Source: Rutidosis leptorrhynchoides
Lineage: Eukaryota; Streptophyta; Magnoliopsida; Asterales; Asteraceae
DNA length: 64,000 nucleotides
Direction: 5' to 3'
Assembly (NCBI RefSeq): GCF_046630445.1
Contig: NC_092340.1
Span: 362,680,001 to 362,744,000 of the forward strand
Position 1 is the first letter of the stretch. Each line of letters begins with the position of its first letter. The notes under the pieces are model-generated. The model was not told the origin of the DNA, did not search any database, and worked only from the letters and a program-made list of their open reading frames with translations. Below, in pieces: positions 35,931 through 50,300 of the stretch. The translations under genes were made by a program, and so were the position numbers.

Positions 35931-38409
35931 CTCGAGTGAATGTGTATGTAATTAGTACCCATAAGGGTCCGGAGTTAGTGAACTCGGTGACGATTTGATT
36001 TGTTAGTGAGTTTAATGAAGGTGCACTGGGGTGATGCTTGAGTCGTTGACTCGTGATAGTGTGACCTGGGTCGGGTGTATGGTGTTAATACATAGTATTA
36101 TTATGGGTAGCATTCCTAATGGAATTACCCTAAGATTGACGTCCGGATTGACGGCCGGATTGACGGATGAAGGGCGAAGGACCTAAGTTTCTCAGCATCC
36201 CTAAGGTGGAGTGAGGGGTTTGGTTTTACCAACCTTTACAAATGGGCTTTAGTGTTGGATTGATAACGTGTGTTCGTTATAGTGTCGAAAGTTGAAGAAC
36301 CGTAAGGTTCATAGGTTGGATATGATTGAAGTCATTTTAGTCTTGAGACTGGTAGCTTAGGACGAATGGAACAATGTGATTGACGTACGAGACGTGAGAT
36401 ACTAGACTGGTAAATTCCATCTCTCTTTTACGAGATGGAAGTGCAAGATTGTCAGGGATGTGGGCACGGACTTAACAGTCGAACAAGTTAAGGACGATGT
36501 TTGATGGCGAAAATGCGGGTAACGCAATTGTTAAGTTAACATTGTTCACTCTTTTTCCTAGAGGGGAAGCATATGTGTACTGTCGGTCGGACAAATTCAG
36601 GTACAATGAGTCGAGTGAACCCACTGGTTGGAAAGTCTACCCTGCGGGTAGCGGCATCTTTGATATACGAGGTACGAGTCATGTTGGCGGTAGGTCGTTG
36701 CTTAATTGATGCCAACGGGTGACAGTGAGCGTCAATGTTGTGGTAAAAGGAATTCGCAAGAATTCGTGGGCTATGATCGATGAGGAGATTGGTCGTATAG
36801 GTCGATGTGTTATGTCTTGACTCTGTTGCTGAGTCTTTGGTTTTCTAGGCTTTTTACGTTGTGGTTTTTGGGTCGTTAAACTCGTTCGAGTGAGACCCGT
36901 AGGATTTGTCGATTGTGTTGAGCTTTATAGTGAAACCAATTAGGGCGTAACCGGAGTGTAGTTGTACGTTTGACGATATTAACATGCTAGGAGGTATATA
37001 CATGTTAATTGGTGGTTCGATTTCGTTGGCTTGGATACGATGTGGCGAGTGTGGTACGCTCTTGACGGCCGTTCTTTTCTTCTATGATTTTCGGGTATAT
37101 GCGTGGTGTGCCATTCGAGAGGCATTTTCGTTAACCACGATTGCGGTTTGATACGGTGCGCGTAGCGAGTGTTCATAGAATTTATGTTGAAGGTAACCGT
37201 GATGATGTTTATGACGAAGTTGGAAGAGTATAAGCCTTGGTGTTTTCAAGCATCTCCTTAGTGATGAGTCGAAGGGTTAATAGGCTAGTGGTACGACCCT
37301 GATGAATTAAAACTAGCTGGTGTCGCTAGAAGGTTATGGGCGCTGAGCTGTAAAGTTCTTGGAAATTGCGCAACTTCGAGTAAACAGGAGACACGTTACA
37401 CCGAGAGTAGACCTCGTAAGGGTCGAGCTCTTGAGACTCGGTAGTAGTAACGGGAGTTGCATAACATTGCGTCAGGTGCCTCTTTATACCTGCTAGTGAA
37501 ATATTTCACTCCGATGGTGAGATTACTTTGTATTTGAGTACCGGTGAGGAACCCGAAGATACAACTGCGGTTTACTGCGGTGTTTAGCGGACGTTAGCGT
37601 TGACCGATATTAAGGATCGAGGTTCGAATACCTTGTTATAGGTCCGCGAAGAATTCATTGAGTATGACCAGCGTCGAGACCGGTCATGTGGGTTTGTGTA
37701 ATGTCAGGATTTCGCAAAATGTTATCACTTTGGCAGTAGATGTACGGGATTAGAATCCTAGGTAGGGGGAGTAAGTACCGGGGATTCTAGAATAATCCCT
37801 ATCTAGTAGACGTGATGGGCGAACGGGTGTCGCTTGTTTAGGAAAGGAAGACTTCGATGGTCTTCAGAGAAGTCCCAATTTGGACTTTGGAATAAATTGT
37901 GAAGGTATTTTTGCGGCATGAGCTGGAATGGCAAAGTTCCCGAATGGCGGATACGAGAGATTTTCGTAAAGCGTCGGGATGATTCCCGAATACACCACGA
38001 TTGAAAGGCGCGACGATGAAGATTGTCGTGAATTGTTCTACTTTTAGGACGATTGTGAGGTGTATGGTACGAGTTTGCATACTCGGCGTAGGAGCAAACG
38101 GTTGCGGTTGTTTTGTTTCGTGGGTTTATTACCCGATATCGTTGAAAATGGTGGAATAATAAGGCCATTGGAAGAATGTTATGAAGTTTTCACGGTGTAC
38201 TTCCGAGTGAGTGGTGGAAATTTTGGTCAAATAAGTGCGAAGTACGGTTGTTGTAATATAATGCATTAGTGTACGAAGCAAGAATTCAGATGCGTGATTA
38301 CTACATGTGTGACTCCGCGATGGAAACGGAAAGGTTCGAGGAAGAAGTGTTTAACTTCTAGTGTTGAAGCGGATCACGAGGACGTGATCCAATTTAAGTG
38401 GGGGAGAGT
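35931..38409 (+). other. Degenerate internal region of gypsy-like element
   Basis: No pol domain is recognisable in about 2.5 kb. It ends with the purine tract AAGTGGGGGAGAG at 38396-38408 just before the 3' LTR. Confidence 0.6.
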
Positions 38410-40719
38410 TGTAACATCCCGTTTTCATCATACATGTCCGAGGTACGTAATTGATCTTTAGAATGTTCATACTTGGTTGTATAATTGTATAAAGATGATT
38501 GTACGATGCGTGTATGAAGGGTACCAAGCATGTACGTGGTGCTTGTTCGAATGTCGAAGAATACTGGACATTGTTTGAGTTACAAGGTGTGTACGTACCT
38601 TTTCGAATCCAAATAAAGTTTGAGTTGATGTTTCAAAAACCTTACCATTAGAAAGGAAATCTTATTACATTTCCAACGATATTTGATTCATCGAAAATGG
38701 AGTTACGGTCAAAAAGTTATGGCCAAAACAAGTTGTTGAAGTTCAGATGAAATAGGCTAACTCCGCGGCGCGACAAGAATCTCCACGACGCGGATTTTGC
38801 CTATTTTGAGGGTCAGAAAGCTTGGAAATGTGAACTAAAATCACCCTTTAAGCCACGGCGCGGAGGGTTTACTCTGCGGCGCGGAGATAGGCACGATCTG
38901 ATGCTTTTCAGCCTTTTAATAAGTTAAATGAAGGGCATAATTGGTATTTCACATGTGGACGAGTTTTGGAGCCTCAAATCTGATCCCAAACTTATCCAAA
39001 CCTCATTTCTTCCATTTTCTTCTCATCCACTTCCATCAAAACCTAGAGAGAGAGGGAGAGGTTCTAGAGAGAGAATTGGAGACTATGAGAAGAAGAAGAG
39101 TGAATCGGGTCAAGTCTCAAGTTTTAAAGTTATTCCCTACGTCTCTAGCTACGTTGTGATAGTGTTGGTAAGTCTTAACTCTGTGTTTTGAGTTTTAATT
39201 GATTTATAGCTAGCGTTTGTTCATTTGGGACTTGTAAGACCCATTTGGGGGTTAAATGGGTGAATTTGGGTTAAATTGATGTAATGAAACCCTAGTGGTT
39301 ATAATCTAGGGTTTGGTCATGTAAATTGAGGTTTGTAAGTGTTATTGGCGTTGTTAAGTCACTAATACACTTGTGTAATGATGAAAGTTTGTTAATGTGT
39401 GCAAGTTTGACCAAAATATAAGTCTTGGTGTTAAAATGGGTCAAATGGGTAACGGTTGACCTAGTTGGGTAAGATGGGTATGAAATCCCCTAAGTTTGTG
39501 TTAGTTGGTGTTAGTAGACCTTAATCACTAGCTTTTAGTGATTTATGATGAGTCTTGGCCATTAATGGGCGGTTTTGGTGTAAATGGGTCATTTAATGCA
39601 TTTAGGTCATTAAATGCTCAAGAGTTAAGTGTTGGTGGTTAATTCCACTAGTTTGTATGTTGATGTGGGTACTTAATGTATTAGGTACTTCGCTTGAAGC
39701 TTGCAGATTATAATAATCACCTTGGCGTTAAGGTGAGTGGAATAATTATGCGTATATGTATATGGCGTATTTATTTGTGAATGTTATGGTATGAACCAAC
39801 GAGCCGGTAGTACCATAGCATGTATGTGATGAGTGTCATGATGTGAACCACGAGCCGGTAGCATCAAGTGTGAACCACGAGCCGGTAGCACTATAAAATC
39901 AAGTGTGAACCACGAGCCGGTAGCACTATAAAGTGAAGTGTGAACCACGAGCCGGTAGCACTATAAAATAAGCCGTGAACCACGAGCCGGTAGCGCCAAA
40001 GTGTGAACCACGAGCCGGTAGCACTATAAAGGAGTATGAATCAAATGCGTAGTGGCGTGAACCAAGGAGCCGGTAGCGTCATAGCATTACGTATGGTGTG
40101 AACCACGAGCCGGTAGTACCATAGCGTTTATGGTTAACCATATTGTGTTGTTGTTGTTGATTGTTTAGCATATTATATATATATTGTGTTGAGTATATGC
40201 TAATACGGTTTGTGATATTGTACGAATTGTTAGCATTATAAGTATGATGGCATGCTATTTGATTTATAATTCGTATGAGGTATTTGGTGGGTGTGATTGC
40301 AAATAGATGGGTTATATATGTGTATGTATAATTGTTGCACTCACTAAGCTTTGCTTACCCCTCTCGTTGTTTACTTTTTAGGTACGAACGTGGAGGCGGG
40401 GAAGGGGGTTGTTGGGCATTAGATAATCCCAATTTGGTTTCCTAGGAGGAGCTTTTGGAAGTCGACTTACTGTTTTGGGTAGTTTAGCCCCAAACCATGC
40501 TCGGGTGTTGTTTGGTTTAAAACTATCATCTAATGGGTCGAACTTGTAAACTTTTGATTAAAGGCCTTGTACCTGTTTATGTAAACATTAAACTTGTTGT
40601 ATGTTGAAACGGGTGGTATGGAACGGTTTACATCATGTAACCATTTAAATGGCGCGTAAATGGTTTATTATTTTAAAAAAAAAAAATTAATCGGGTTGAA
40701 TACGGGTTGGGTTGTTTCA
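38410..40719 (+). repeat. 3' LTR of gypsy-like element
   Basis: 2310 bp, collinear with the 5' LTR, with its minisatellite at 39789-40126 (nine copies). Confidence 0.9.
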
Positions 40720-40724
40720 TATTT

Positions 40725-40906
40725 GAAAAGAACAGGTCAGAGAACTTTGAGTTTAAATCGTAATACTAAATTTGGTTTTGATATGTCCAAGGTTAGATGC
40801 CATAATTGTGATGAACTTGGTCACTTCAAGAGGACGTGTACAAGACCTCCTAAGCCTGGTTTTCATAACCCATTTCACACTACTTCTATTGATGTGAATC
40901 CCGGAC
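40725..40906 (+). other. Gag-like segment 3 of copia-like element (zinc knuckle)
   Basis: Encodes a single CCHC knuckle, CHNCDELGHFKRTC, at about 40799-40840, typical of copia gag. It is bounded by the gypsy and Cassandra insertions. Confidence 0.75.
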
Positions 40907-40911
40907 ACACT

Positions 40912-41183
40912 TGTAACACCCCAGCTTAACATGACCACAATATTGTCCGCTTTGCCCGCAGGTGCACGACTTTTTCTTGGCGACCACACATGAGAAGCAC
41001 TTTCCTAGGAGGTCACCCATCCTGGTAGTGCTCTCGCCCGAGCACGCTTAACCACAACGTACTCGCACATCTGCTGTGCCTGTGGTCCCAAAACGCGTTG
41101 TATCATTTAAGCATGAGTATTACCTTATAATCCCATGATCACTCATGTTCGTGGGCGATGTAGGATTTGCCTAGGGTGTTACA
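40912..41183 (-). repeat. Left LTR of Cassandra with 5S-like segment
   Basis: 5S-like text lies at about 40990-41100 on the minus strand, including AAGCGTGCTCGGGCGAGAG and GGATGGGTGACCTCCT, the internal control region of 5S genes. Confidence 0.9.
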
Positions 41184-41268
41184 TTCACCCCCCCCTTAGG
41201 GACTCATCATCCTCGATGAGGTTTGCCCCACCATCCCCAACGGTACATGAGTGGCTCTGATACCATTC

Positions 41269-41540
41269 TGTAACACCCCAGCTTAACATGACCACAATAT
41301 TGTCCGCTTTGCCCGCAGGCGCACGACTTTTTCTTGGCGACCACACACGAGAAGCACTTTACTAGGAGGTCACCCATCCTGGTAGTGCTCTCGCCCGAGC
41401 ACGCTTAACCACAGCGTACTCACACATCTGCTGTGCCCGTGGTCCCAAAACGCGTTGTGTCATTTAAGCATGAGTATTACCTTATAATCCCATGATCACT
41501 CATGTTCGTTGGCGATGTAGGATTTGCCTAGGGTGCTACA
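41269..41540 (-). repeat. Right LTR of Cassandra with 5S-like segment
   Basis: Partner LTR, with the 5S-like segment at about 41350-41455. Confidence 0.9.
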
Positions 41541-41545
41541 ACACT

Positions 41546-42420
41546 GGTTCAACTGTGAATAAGGATACTACAGCTAGTGGTCAATCTAAAGCTTTGACTA
41601 CTACTTATGTTGATGAAGTGTATGATTGGTCTATTTCTGTTGATACTGAGAAAGAAAATGTGCTTTGTGTTGGTAAGAGTGAAGCTAAAATTGAAGAAGA
41701 AAGAGTAACAAGAATGAAAGCTGGTTGTGTAGGTAAGGATAATCCTAATTGCAAATGATATGTCTGCAAGTGTGATGCTAGATTGAAAGGAGCTGAGGAA
41801 GTTATGAAGCTTTGTCTCAGAAAAAGAATTTGAGATCGTCTGTATGATAAGTTCCGTCAATCCAAAGATTTGTCAGATCTTGAGTTTATAACTGATTCTT
41901 CCGATGATGATGAATCTTTGGGTATGGGTTGTTATACGGGTACCTGGTTCAGAAAAGAACTATGGCATTTGTTTGCAACTGATGGTACAGGTACTAATGA
42001 GAAGAATGTTATGGTAAAAGGTTCGGATAGTACTGATAAGGTTGAGGGCGCAGGAGGTTATGATGCTGATTATTCTGAATGTACAAGCTCTGAGTCCGAA
42101 TCAGAATCAGATGCAGATTCACAGGATGATCAGAACAATTGTGCTTTCATGGCCAACACTTCTACCAATGATAAGGTATGTACTGAATCCCAGTCTGTTT
42201 GTTCATTGACTTTGAGCAGGAGATAGCTAGACTTGAATGTGTAATTTCTAAGCTTAATGAAATTCCTGTAACGTGTGAGAACTGTCCAAAAATCAAGTTA
42301 GAGCTCAAAAACTTAAGTATAGACAATCAGACAAACTTGCAGAACTATAAGGATGCGGTATATTATCTTAATAAGCAGAAGGAGTACGTAGATGTTATTA
42401 AGACCTTAGAAAAATAAACA
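41546..42420 (+). other. Gag C-terminal region of copia-like element
   Basis: Coding-like DNA after the Cassandra insertion: an acidic, Ser-rich region (SESESESDADSQDDQNN near 42090) then a charged segment with CENCPKIKLELKNLS at about 42272, predicted coiled coil. This resembles gag extensions of Asteraceae copia elements. Broken. Confidence 0.6.
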
Positions 42421-43149
42421 GGGTTCTTAAAAGCAACTATTGTAGATGATCAGAAGGTCATTACTATGTACTTGAATCAGATATAAAGCCTGAAGAGAGA
42501 AAAGGATTCTTTTAAAATTAAATATGAAACTGAAAAGGCTAGGATTGACAATTGGCAGAGGTCTATGTATGTGTTGCAGACCTCTAATCCTCTAAAGGAT
42601 GATAAACAGAAAGGTGTTAGCTACAACGAGTGTGCACCCCCTCTTATGTATGAATATCTTAAGAAACGTAATGAGAAGTTTAAGGATGATATTGTTGAAC
42701 AGCAATACAGTGAGTCTAAAGAGACACCGATTAAGACTAACAATGAGGATGTTCAGAGTAAGAAACCAGTAGAAGCTGTCTATGATACAGACCATTCCCT
42801 TATGCGGTTTTCTTAAACCATCTGTTCGAAGAGATAGATCTGTTTGAGAAAAAGAACTACAACATGAAACCAGTGCCAGAGGATGCTATTATGGGATGAA
42901 CTGTTGTATGATTGTGCTTTAATCTTATGTTTACTTATGGTTGATGTGTAATTCAATAAGGCTAGTCTATTAGCCTGAGACTCTGGTGTGTAATAACTTA
43001 AAAGTGACCTCTGATCTATATAACTGTGTGATAATCAGTTATTGTGATAATCTTGCATTATAATTTACTGATTCATATGATTTATTTGATACCCCATTAT
43101 GCATGATGGTAATTGCTTAATGTTTGTTATGTTTTGAGTTATTTTTAGA
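42421..43149 (+). other. Rest of coiled-coil region and spacer
   Basis: Lys/Glu-rich coding-like text continues to about 42815, followed by about 330 bp of AT-rich DNA with no coding content. Confidence 0.5.
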
Positions 43150-43584
43150 TTTTAAAGATTTCTCAAGAATAGCAACATTCTTCATAGGAAACAGTACCTA
43201 ATGAGCCACAGATTCCTTTATCTTCAGAGCTTCCAGGATTGATCGGACGAAGTGATACAAATGTGTTAGCATGTGTTGATGAGACTGGCACCGAAGCTAT
43301 TAGAGGAAATTTTGTTGATATTATTAAGTTTCTGAAGCGTTCAAGGATTTTTAAAGCTATAACTATTGAGACCACTCCATACTTTTCACATCAAAGAACT
43401 TTCTAGGAGGTTGCTAGAGTTTTAGTTGAAGATAACAAGCAAGTGATACTCAGTTCGGTTAACAACACCATCGTTCGAATTACTACGCAAACCATACGTG
43501 AAGATATTGGTTTTTCTGATAATGATACAATGCCAACGTCATTACCGGCATTAAAAGTGAGGAGGTGTATAAGACGTTGTGGTT
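43150..43584 (+). other. Extra ORF of copia-like element, segment 1
   Basis: Coding-like text containing FVDIIKFLKRSRIFKAITIE at about 43309. It matches, from memory, the N-terminal part of proteins widely annotated synaptobrevin/longin-like in Tanacetum. It stops at the ATGCA target site of element B. Function unknown. Confidence 0.6.
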
Positions 43585-43589
43585 ATGCA

Positions 43590-46441
43590 TGTGAAGACCC
43601 GTCCTAATCCATCCGGACGAAGTCCATATCGATTATAAACGATTCACAACAGTTGATTACATCGCGAGATACTTGACCTCTATATGATACATTTTACAAA
43701 CATTGCATTCGTTTTTGAAAAGACAAACTTTCATTACATCGAAAGTTGACAGGCATGCATACCATTTCATAATATATCCAACTATAATTGACTTGATAAT
43801 AATCTTGATGAACTCGACGACTCGAATGCAACGTCTTTTGAAATATGCCATGAATGACTCCAAGTAATATCTATAAAATGAGCAAATACACAGCGGAAGA
43901 TTTCTTTCGTACCTGAGAATAAACATGCTTTAAAGTGTCAACCAAAAGGTTGGTGAGTTCATTAGTTTAACTTAAACAATCGTTTCCATCATTTTAATAG
44001 ACCACAAGATTTCAGATTTCCATTTCTCATAAACATACGTCCCATGCATAGAGACAAAAATATCATTCATATGGATTGAACACCTGGTAACCGACATTAA
44101 CAATATTCATATATAAGAATATCCCCATCATTCCGGGATCCTCCTTCGGACATGATATAAATTTCGAAGTACTAAAACATCCGGTACTTTGGATGGGGCT
44201 TGTTGGGCCCGATAGATCTATCTTTAGGATTCGCGTCAATTAGGGTGTCTGTTCCCTAATTCTTAGATTACCAGACTTAATAAAAAGGGGCATATTCGAC
44301 TTCGATAATCCAACCATAGAATGTAGTTTCACGTACTTGTGTCAATTTCGTAAAACAGTTATAAAAGTTGCGCATGTATTCTCAGCCCAAAAATATAAAG
44401 GGTAAAAAGGCAAATGAAACTCACGATACTGTATTTTGTAGTAAAAATACATATGACGTCATTGAACAATGCAGGGTTGGCCTCGGATTCACGAACCTAT
44501 ATCAATTGTGTATATATTAATACGTATAATGTAAGTTACAAAATTTCATTTATTAATATGTATTATTTATATATTATAGTTTTGTAGAATTTATTCTAAC
44601 CTTTATTTTAAAACGTATACTTATATTATATTTTAAGTTATATTTTATATATATATATCGATTTTATGTATATATATCTATAATGATTTACGTTTATATA
44701 AATAGTGACATTAATATATTTATATACATATATTTGTGGTTAGTATTGTATTTATGAAATTTTATTAGTTTGTTATGTGAATTATTAATACAATCCTAGT
44801 ATATACCATAAGTATATATATAGTGTACAAAAGATTTATTTGTTAAAATAATAATTTAGATAATAATGATTTACTAATAATAATAATAATTTTATTAATA
44901 ATGATAATACTAATAGCAAAAAAAATGAAAATGATAACTGTTAATGATACTAATAATAATAACTCTAAAATAATATTAATACTAATACCATACTTATGTT
45001 AATAATAAGGGTTCTAATATTTATAAAATGATAAATGATAATCATAATAATACTAGTAAATATTAATGATGATACTGATAAATATGATATTATTAATTGT
45101 AAATGTACTGATGATACTATTATTTATAAACCGGTACAAATTCTAATATTGATGATAATAATATATTTTTATTTCCTTCATAATAATAATAATGATAATC
45201 ATAATCCTAATGATGATAAAATACTAAAATGATAAGTTTATTACTAATAATAATATTATTAATACCTATCATAATAATAATAGTAATGTCTATAATACTT
45301 TCAAATATGATAACAAGTATGATACTAATAATAACAATAACAATAACAATCAAAACAATCACAATAATAATAATAATACTAATAATAATTAATATATAAT
45401 AACAATAATAAAATTAGAAAAGAAAACTACCTCACATGAAAAGAGTTTCAAAAAAAAAAGAAACTACCGTCCTCTGGACTCGATCTCGTGACCACATGCT
45501 CACACGCAAACACTCTCGACCATCCCACCAATTCTGATTCTCTGTACTAATATCGAATTTAAATTTTATATATAAACTGTTTTTCTTCTATTCCTCTTCT
45601 TCTCCACAAGTCTCACGGATTCAACAAAACATCAATAACCAAAAAAAAAAAAAAAAAAAAAAAATCAGGGTTCCTTTTAAAGCTTCAAAACATTACAGAA
45701 AAAAAATAATTTGGGTTCTAAAATAAAAAAAAAAAAAACACTAAAGGCCTACTGCAGCGTCGGTTCTTGGAACAAAACAAAAAAAATTGATTTCGTAATA
45801 GATAACATTATAGATAATGTTTATAACACGAAATAGTTTTCTAAACATGTATAAAAACTACTGGAATCGTCAATTTGATCAGAAACATATACACGAACGC
45901 GAATTTGTCTCAAGAACAATTGTTGACTTTTTTTAAACTAAACTTTGACTTCAAAATTCAAGATCGATATAAAGATTTGAGAGTTGAGATTTTGCAGATA
46001 GATTCAAAGAAAGATTTCTAACCTTTCTGCATTTTTAGATTTTGAAACTTTATTCGAAATTGAATTAAGAGAAAAAAAAATTGGAGCGTGCAGAGAAGAA
46101 GAAAAAAAAAAATATCGCTGTGCTCTTTAATCCCATTGGATTTCCTTTTTATTTGATTTGCAATTATACATAATCATTTTGTAATAATAGAGATCGGTTG
46201 ATAAAAAATGGAGAAAATGTCAACACAGGTTCACGAGTTTGGAGCAGGAAAGAAACAAAAATAATAATAATAATAATAGAGATAAAGGATACAGAGGTCA
46301 AGCGTATAATATAGATCCCTACTGTTTTTTTTAATTAATAATAATAATATATAATAACAATACTATTAATATCTAATAATATTAATAAAATTAATAATAA
46401 TGATAAATATAATATTAATGATAATAATAATTGTAAAAATG

Positions 46442-46475
<34 letters not shown>

Positions 46476-47396
46476 CATACTAATTATGATAATATTAATA
46501 TTTTATCGATAATAATAATATTAGTAATAATAATCTAATTTATACATCCAATTTCATCTTTATATGATATAAAGTGATATTATGAATACAAATATTGATA
46601 TTTGACGATACAAATAACATTACTACAACAACTATATTTGTATTTAAATTTAATTTATTAATATCATCTATTATTATGTAATATTTAATAATTATGTAAT
46701 ATGTATTGTAACATATACTGAATATTATATATTTATGCATTTTAATATAAATATATTATAATATTTATTTACATACTAATTATATTATACTTATGTATGT
46801 AATTATGAAAAATATAAATGTTTTATATATGTAAGTATTATATATATTTATTAAAATAGTACATTATTTCATCATAGATATATTATAAATTTCTACATAT
46901 ACATAATATAATAATTATGTATAAAATCATATATATATAGTTATATTTATGTATATATGTATACTACCATATATATAAAATCATGTTTTAAATGTTGAGT
47001 AGATGATTAATTATGTATATTAAACAATTAACTACAAAGTATAACATTGTACATTTAATATGTTGATAACGTTGGTAAAATATGTTTGAATCATTTATAT
47101 ACAATATACTATATATATTCAAAATGAAAATCTTTAGTTATTAAATGTTATCTTTTATAATAACAAAATTACTTAATAGTTCATTAATACTAATATAATT
47201 AGTTTTATATATAATTATTTATATTTACATTCTTAGTTACAATTAAAGGTTCGTGAATCGTCGGAAATAGTTAAAGGTCAAATGTTATCATGAAATAGTT
47301 CAAACATAATGAGACTCGGTTTAATAGACTTTGCTTATCGAGTCGAATCATATAAGATTATGTTTAAATTTGGTCGGAAATTCCCGGGTCATCACA
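43590..47396 (-). repeat. 3' LTR (left copy) of element B
   Basis: 3807 bp, nearly identical to the right copy. Contains AAT-rich microsatellites and a 24-A run. Confidence 0.9.
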
Positions 47397-50300
47397 GTAC
47401 CTACCCGTTAAAGAAATTTCGTCCCGAAATTTGAGTGAGGTCGTCATAGCTAACAATAAATATGTTTTCCTGACGAATATGAGTTGATAACTTGAGTTTT
47501 ATCATCATTGAGTAATATGGATAAAAATAATTCAATTATTCGAAGAGTGCGAATGAAGCTATTCACAAAAGGATGAAATGAGAAACAAAGATTTGTTTTT
47601 AACTTTTGACGTAGTCAGGTTTGAATTTAGAAAATAAGGCGCGTCTTAACTTTTGACATTGCCTTGGTTGAATTCCGGAATTTAAGGGATTTAAAGAAAA
47701 TCTTGAAGATCTATAAAATCTGATTCTTCGGGATTTATGGAAATTAAGATCTCTTTAATTAAATACGGTGATCTGCCCCGATTACTACGTCTGATATTTC
47801 CAGTATAAATTAAGCTCTTCCTTTCCATTATTCTCACCATTCTTATACTTTCTTTCTTAGTTCATACATCCAAAAGATTCTGAAAATGATTAATCCAGTT
47901 CTGATCCTTGTCCTCATCCTTACTATCGCAACAATCATTCTCCTTTTCCAACTTCCACCAGAGGAATCTGCTTTCTTCTACTTCGCCCTCGGGATTATAA
48001 TGTTTTTAATTCTCCCGTGTCTTTATGTTGCGATAAACATTGATATACACGGTTTGTAATTTATGTGTTGTTATCGGACTTTATATTCTCCCTTATATTT
48101 CAAAGCTCTATGCTTTTGTTTTCTCTTCCCGACTTCAAGTCAAGCGAATAATGGTCCAGAATTTATAGATATAGAGTTTCGAATGATTATAATGTTCTAA
48201 GCATGAAGGAACGTGATAGCACGATTTGATTTTCAAATTTATCAACATCACGGAAGATAGAACCATCAAGAATACATTTTCTTGATTTGTTACGGAGTTA
48301 AGTAGCATGAAAGAGTTATGTAACATGGCACATGATGACGTTATGATCTGTGAATCATCACGTTTCATTTAGAAACTCAGCATGACTTACTGTAATATAA
48401 TCACGTTGATCAAGTGTCATTATATTATACTAACTCATGCATCAGTTCCCATCATTACTACAATAACATTCATATTTTAAGCTTGAAAATTTACAGAATA
48501 TAGAAACTAACAGTTTCTATATGATGTAATACTGATAGCACGAAAAGATTAATGATTTCAGATAAGAATAGTTATAAAAATATCTCCAGAAATATGGAGG
48601 ATATTTATAATGAAAGGTACGATAATATCTCAGAATATCTAAGATCCGAGGATGATAGAAACTATTGTCTGCAAGGGTTTAGAGTAAGGAGCAAGTTATT
48701 CACTATAGACTTTAGCAGACATTGAATTATTTGGATTCTTTGAAGTCAAACTTATTCTTTGTGATTTATCCACGGCTTTCTTCATAGTTTCGCATAATCT
48801 GCTTTTCGGTACTATATTTTCTATTGAATGTTTCCAATATATTGATACACAGGAAGCACGAAGAGGTATATAATTTCGGACGAGAATATTTATGAAAATA
48901 TCCTCAGAAATATCAAAGATATTGATGATGATATTTTGGAATTTCTAAGTTCAACGGTTGATGGAGAAAGATTTTCCGCAAGATTTTAACATGACTTCGG
49001 AGCAAGATATTCTCTAAAGATTTCAACGGATCCAGAATTACCTGAATCCTTTGAATATAGGATTTGGTCCTTGTATTTGTCCTTGGTCTCCTTCATGGGT
49101 AACTCAATCTGTTTTTCAATACCCAATTTTCTATCGAGCGTTCCTAACACTCCTTTCTTTATCATCAAACTTTTGTCCGTTTAGACCATCTACCATTTTT
49201 CTGTTTCCTCTGCATTTAATGCTATGATATCTGAATCATCGGTTATTAATCCGAGGTGGTTTCAGGAGAATTGTGTTTTTAGATGATTAAACGCTGATGG
49301 TAATATGATGGAATATGAAAGGTTACCTGGTAACAATAAAAGAGCACGCGTATATATAAACGTTATAATAAGGTTGTTTCGTACGAAAAGTCGAAGTTGA
49401 CTTGTTGGAGTTGTGACAAAATTGGCTAATTTTGAAAAGGGATCGCAAAGTTGTTTTTGTTAATAAATGCCAAAGGATCTGACGCGGCTACGTGTTGAAC
49501 TTTTACTCAATTGCCGAGAGTTTCTCAGGTGCATAACTATATGCATAAATCTTTCCTTCCGTAGATGAAGTGCGGTTGATTCATCCTATCGATTGAGGTG
49601 TTTTCAAGAATCATGAAAGGTTTGAACGCAGAATGTAATCGTGAAGATACAAATGAGGTTTAAGACGAAATCAAGTGGCAAACTTGAAGAATTGTTTAGT
49701 TTCATATGTTATATTCAATATTTTAATTCATTTTAATTGTCCAATGTTATTAGTCCACAGTCGATAGTCCACAGTTGACAGTGCAATCATTCATATATAG
49801 TTTAATATATAATATTTGAATTAATTAATACGTATCGTGACCCGTGTACATGTCTCAGACTCGATCACAACTCAAAGTATATATATTATTATAGAATCAA
49901 CCTCAACCCTGTATAGAGAACTCGATCATTACTGCATATAGAGTGTCTATGGTGATTCCAAATAATATATATAGATGTGTCGATATGATATGTCAAAACC
50001 TTGTATACGTGTCCCGATATTTAAAGTGCGCAAAATAAATAACAGAAATTAAATGACGATAAATAAAGTGCGTAAAGTAAATAACAGAAATTAAATGACA
50101 ATAAATAAAATTGCGAGAATATAAATTGCGATAAAATAAATTGCGATAAATAAAATGTAATACGGAATTAACAGTTAGCTAGGAACAGTTAGCTAGGATT
50201 TTGTTAGCGTGGTTTCTTAATAAAATTTAATATTGTTAATTAGTCTGTTTCTAATCAATTTTTATTGTGTCCATTATTTCTTCATTATGCCACTTGTTGG

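Larger units (their letters stand above)
32250..40719 (+). mobile_element. Gypsy-like LTR element with gag and many zinc knuckles
   Basis: An 8.5-kb element with TSD TATTT at 32245-32249 and 40720-40724. LTRs of 2.3 kb start TGTAACATCC and end GGGTTGTTTCA. PBS is tRNA-Met and a clear purine tract (AAGTGGGGGAGAG) precedes the 3' LTR. The internal 3.85 kb holds a gag-like region with a run of CCHC zinc knuckles; no reverse transcriptase or integrase motif is recognisable. Broken, several changes. LTR divergence is about 2-3% by eye, near one million years. Confidence 0.8.
40912..41540 (-). mobile_element. Cassandra TRIM retrotransposon
   Basis: A 629-bp element with TSD ACACT at 40907-40911 and 41541-41545. 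Two 272-bp LTRs (TGTAACACCCC...) flank only 85 bp of internal sequence. That holds a PBS complement (GGCTCTGATACCA) next to the right LTR and a pyrimidine run (CACCCCCCC) next to the left, so it reads leftward. Each LTR carries 5S rRNA sequence, which identifies Cassandra. The LTRs differ at about nine sites (3.3%). It has no coding capacity. Confidence 0.92.

Noticed and set aside
40990-41455. Two 5S rRNA genes on the minus strand
   Set aside because: The 5S-like text is truncated and lies within the LTRs of a TRIM element with target duplications, so it is Cassandra-derived, not a ribosomal gene.
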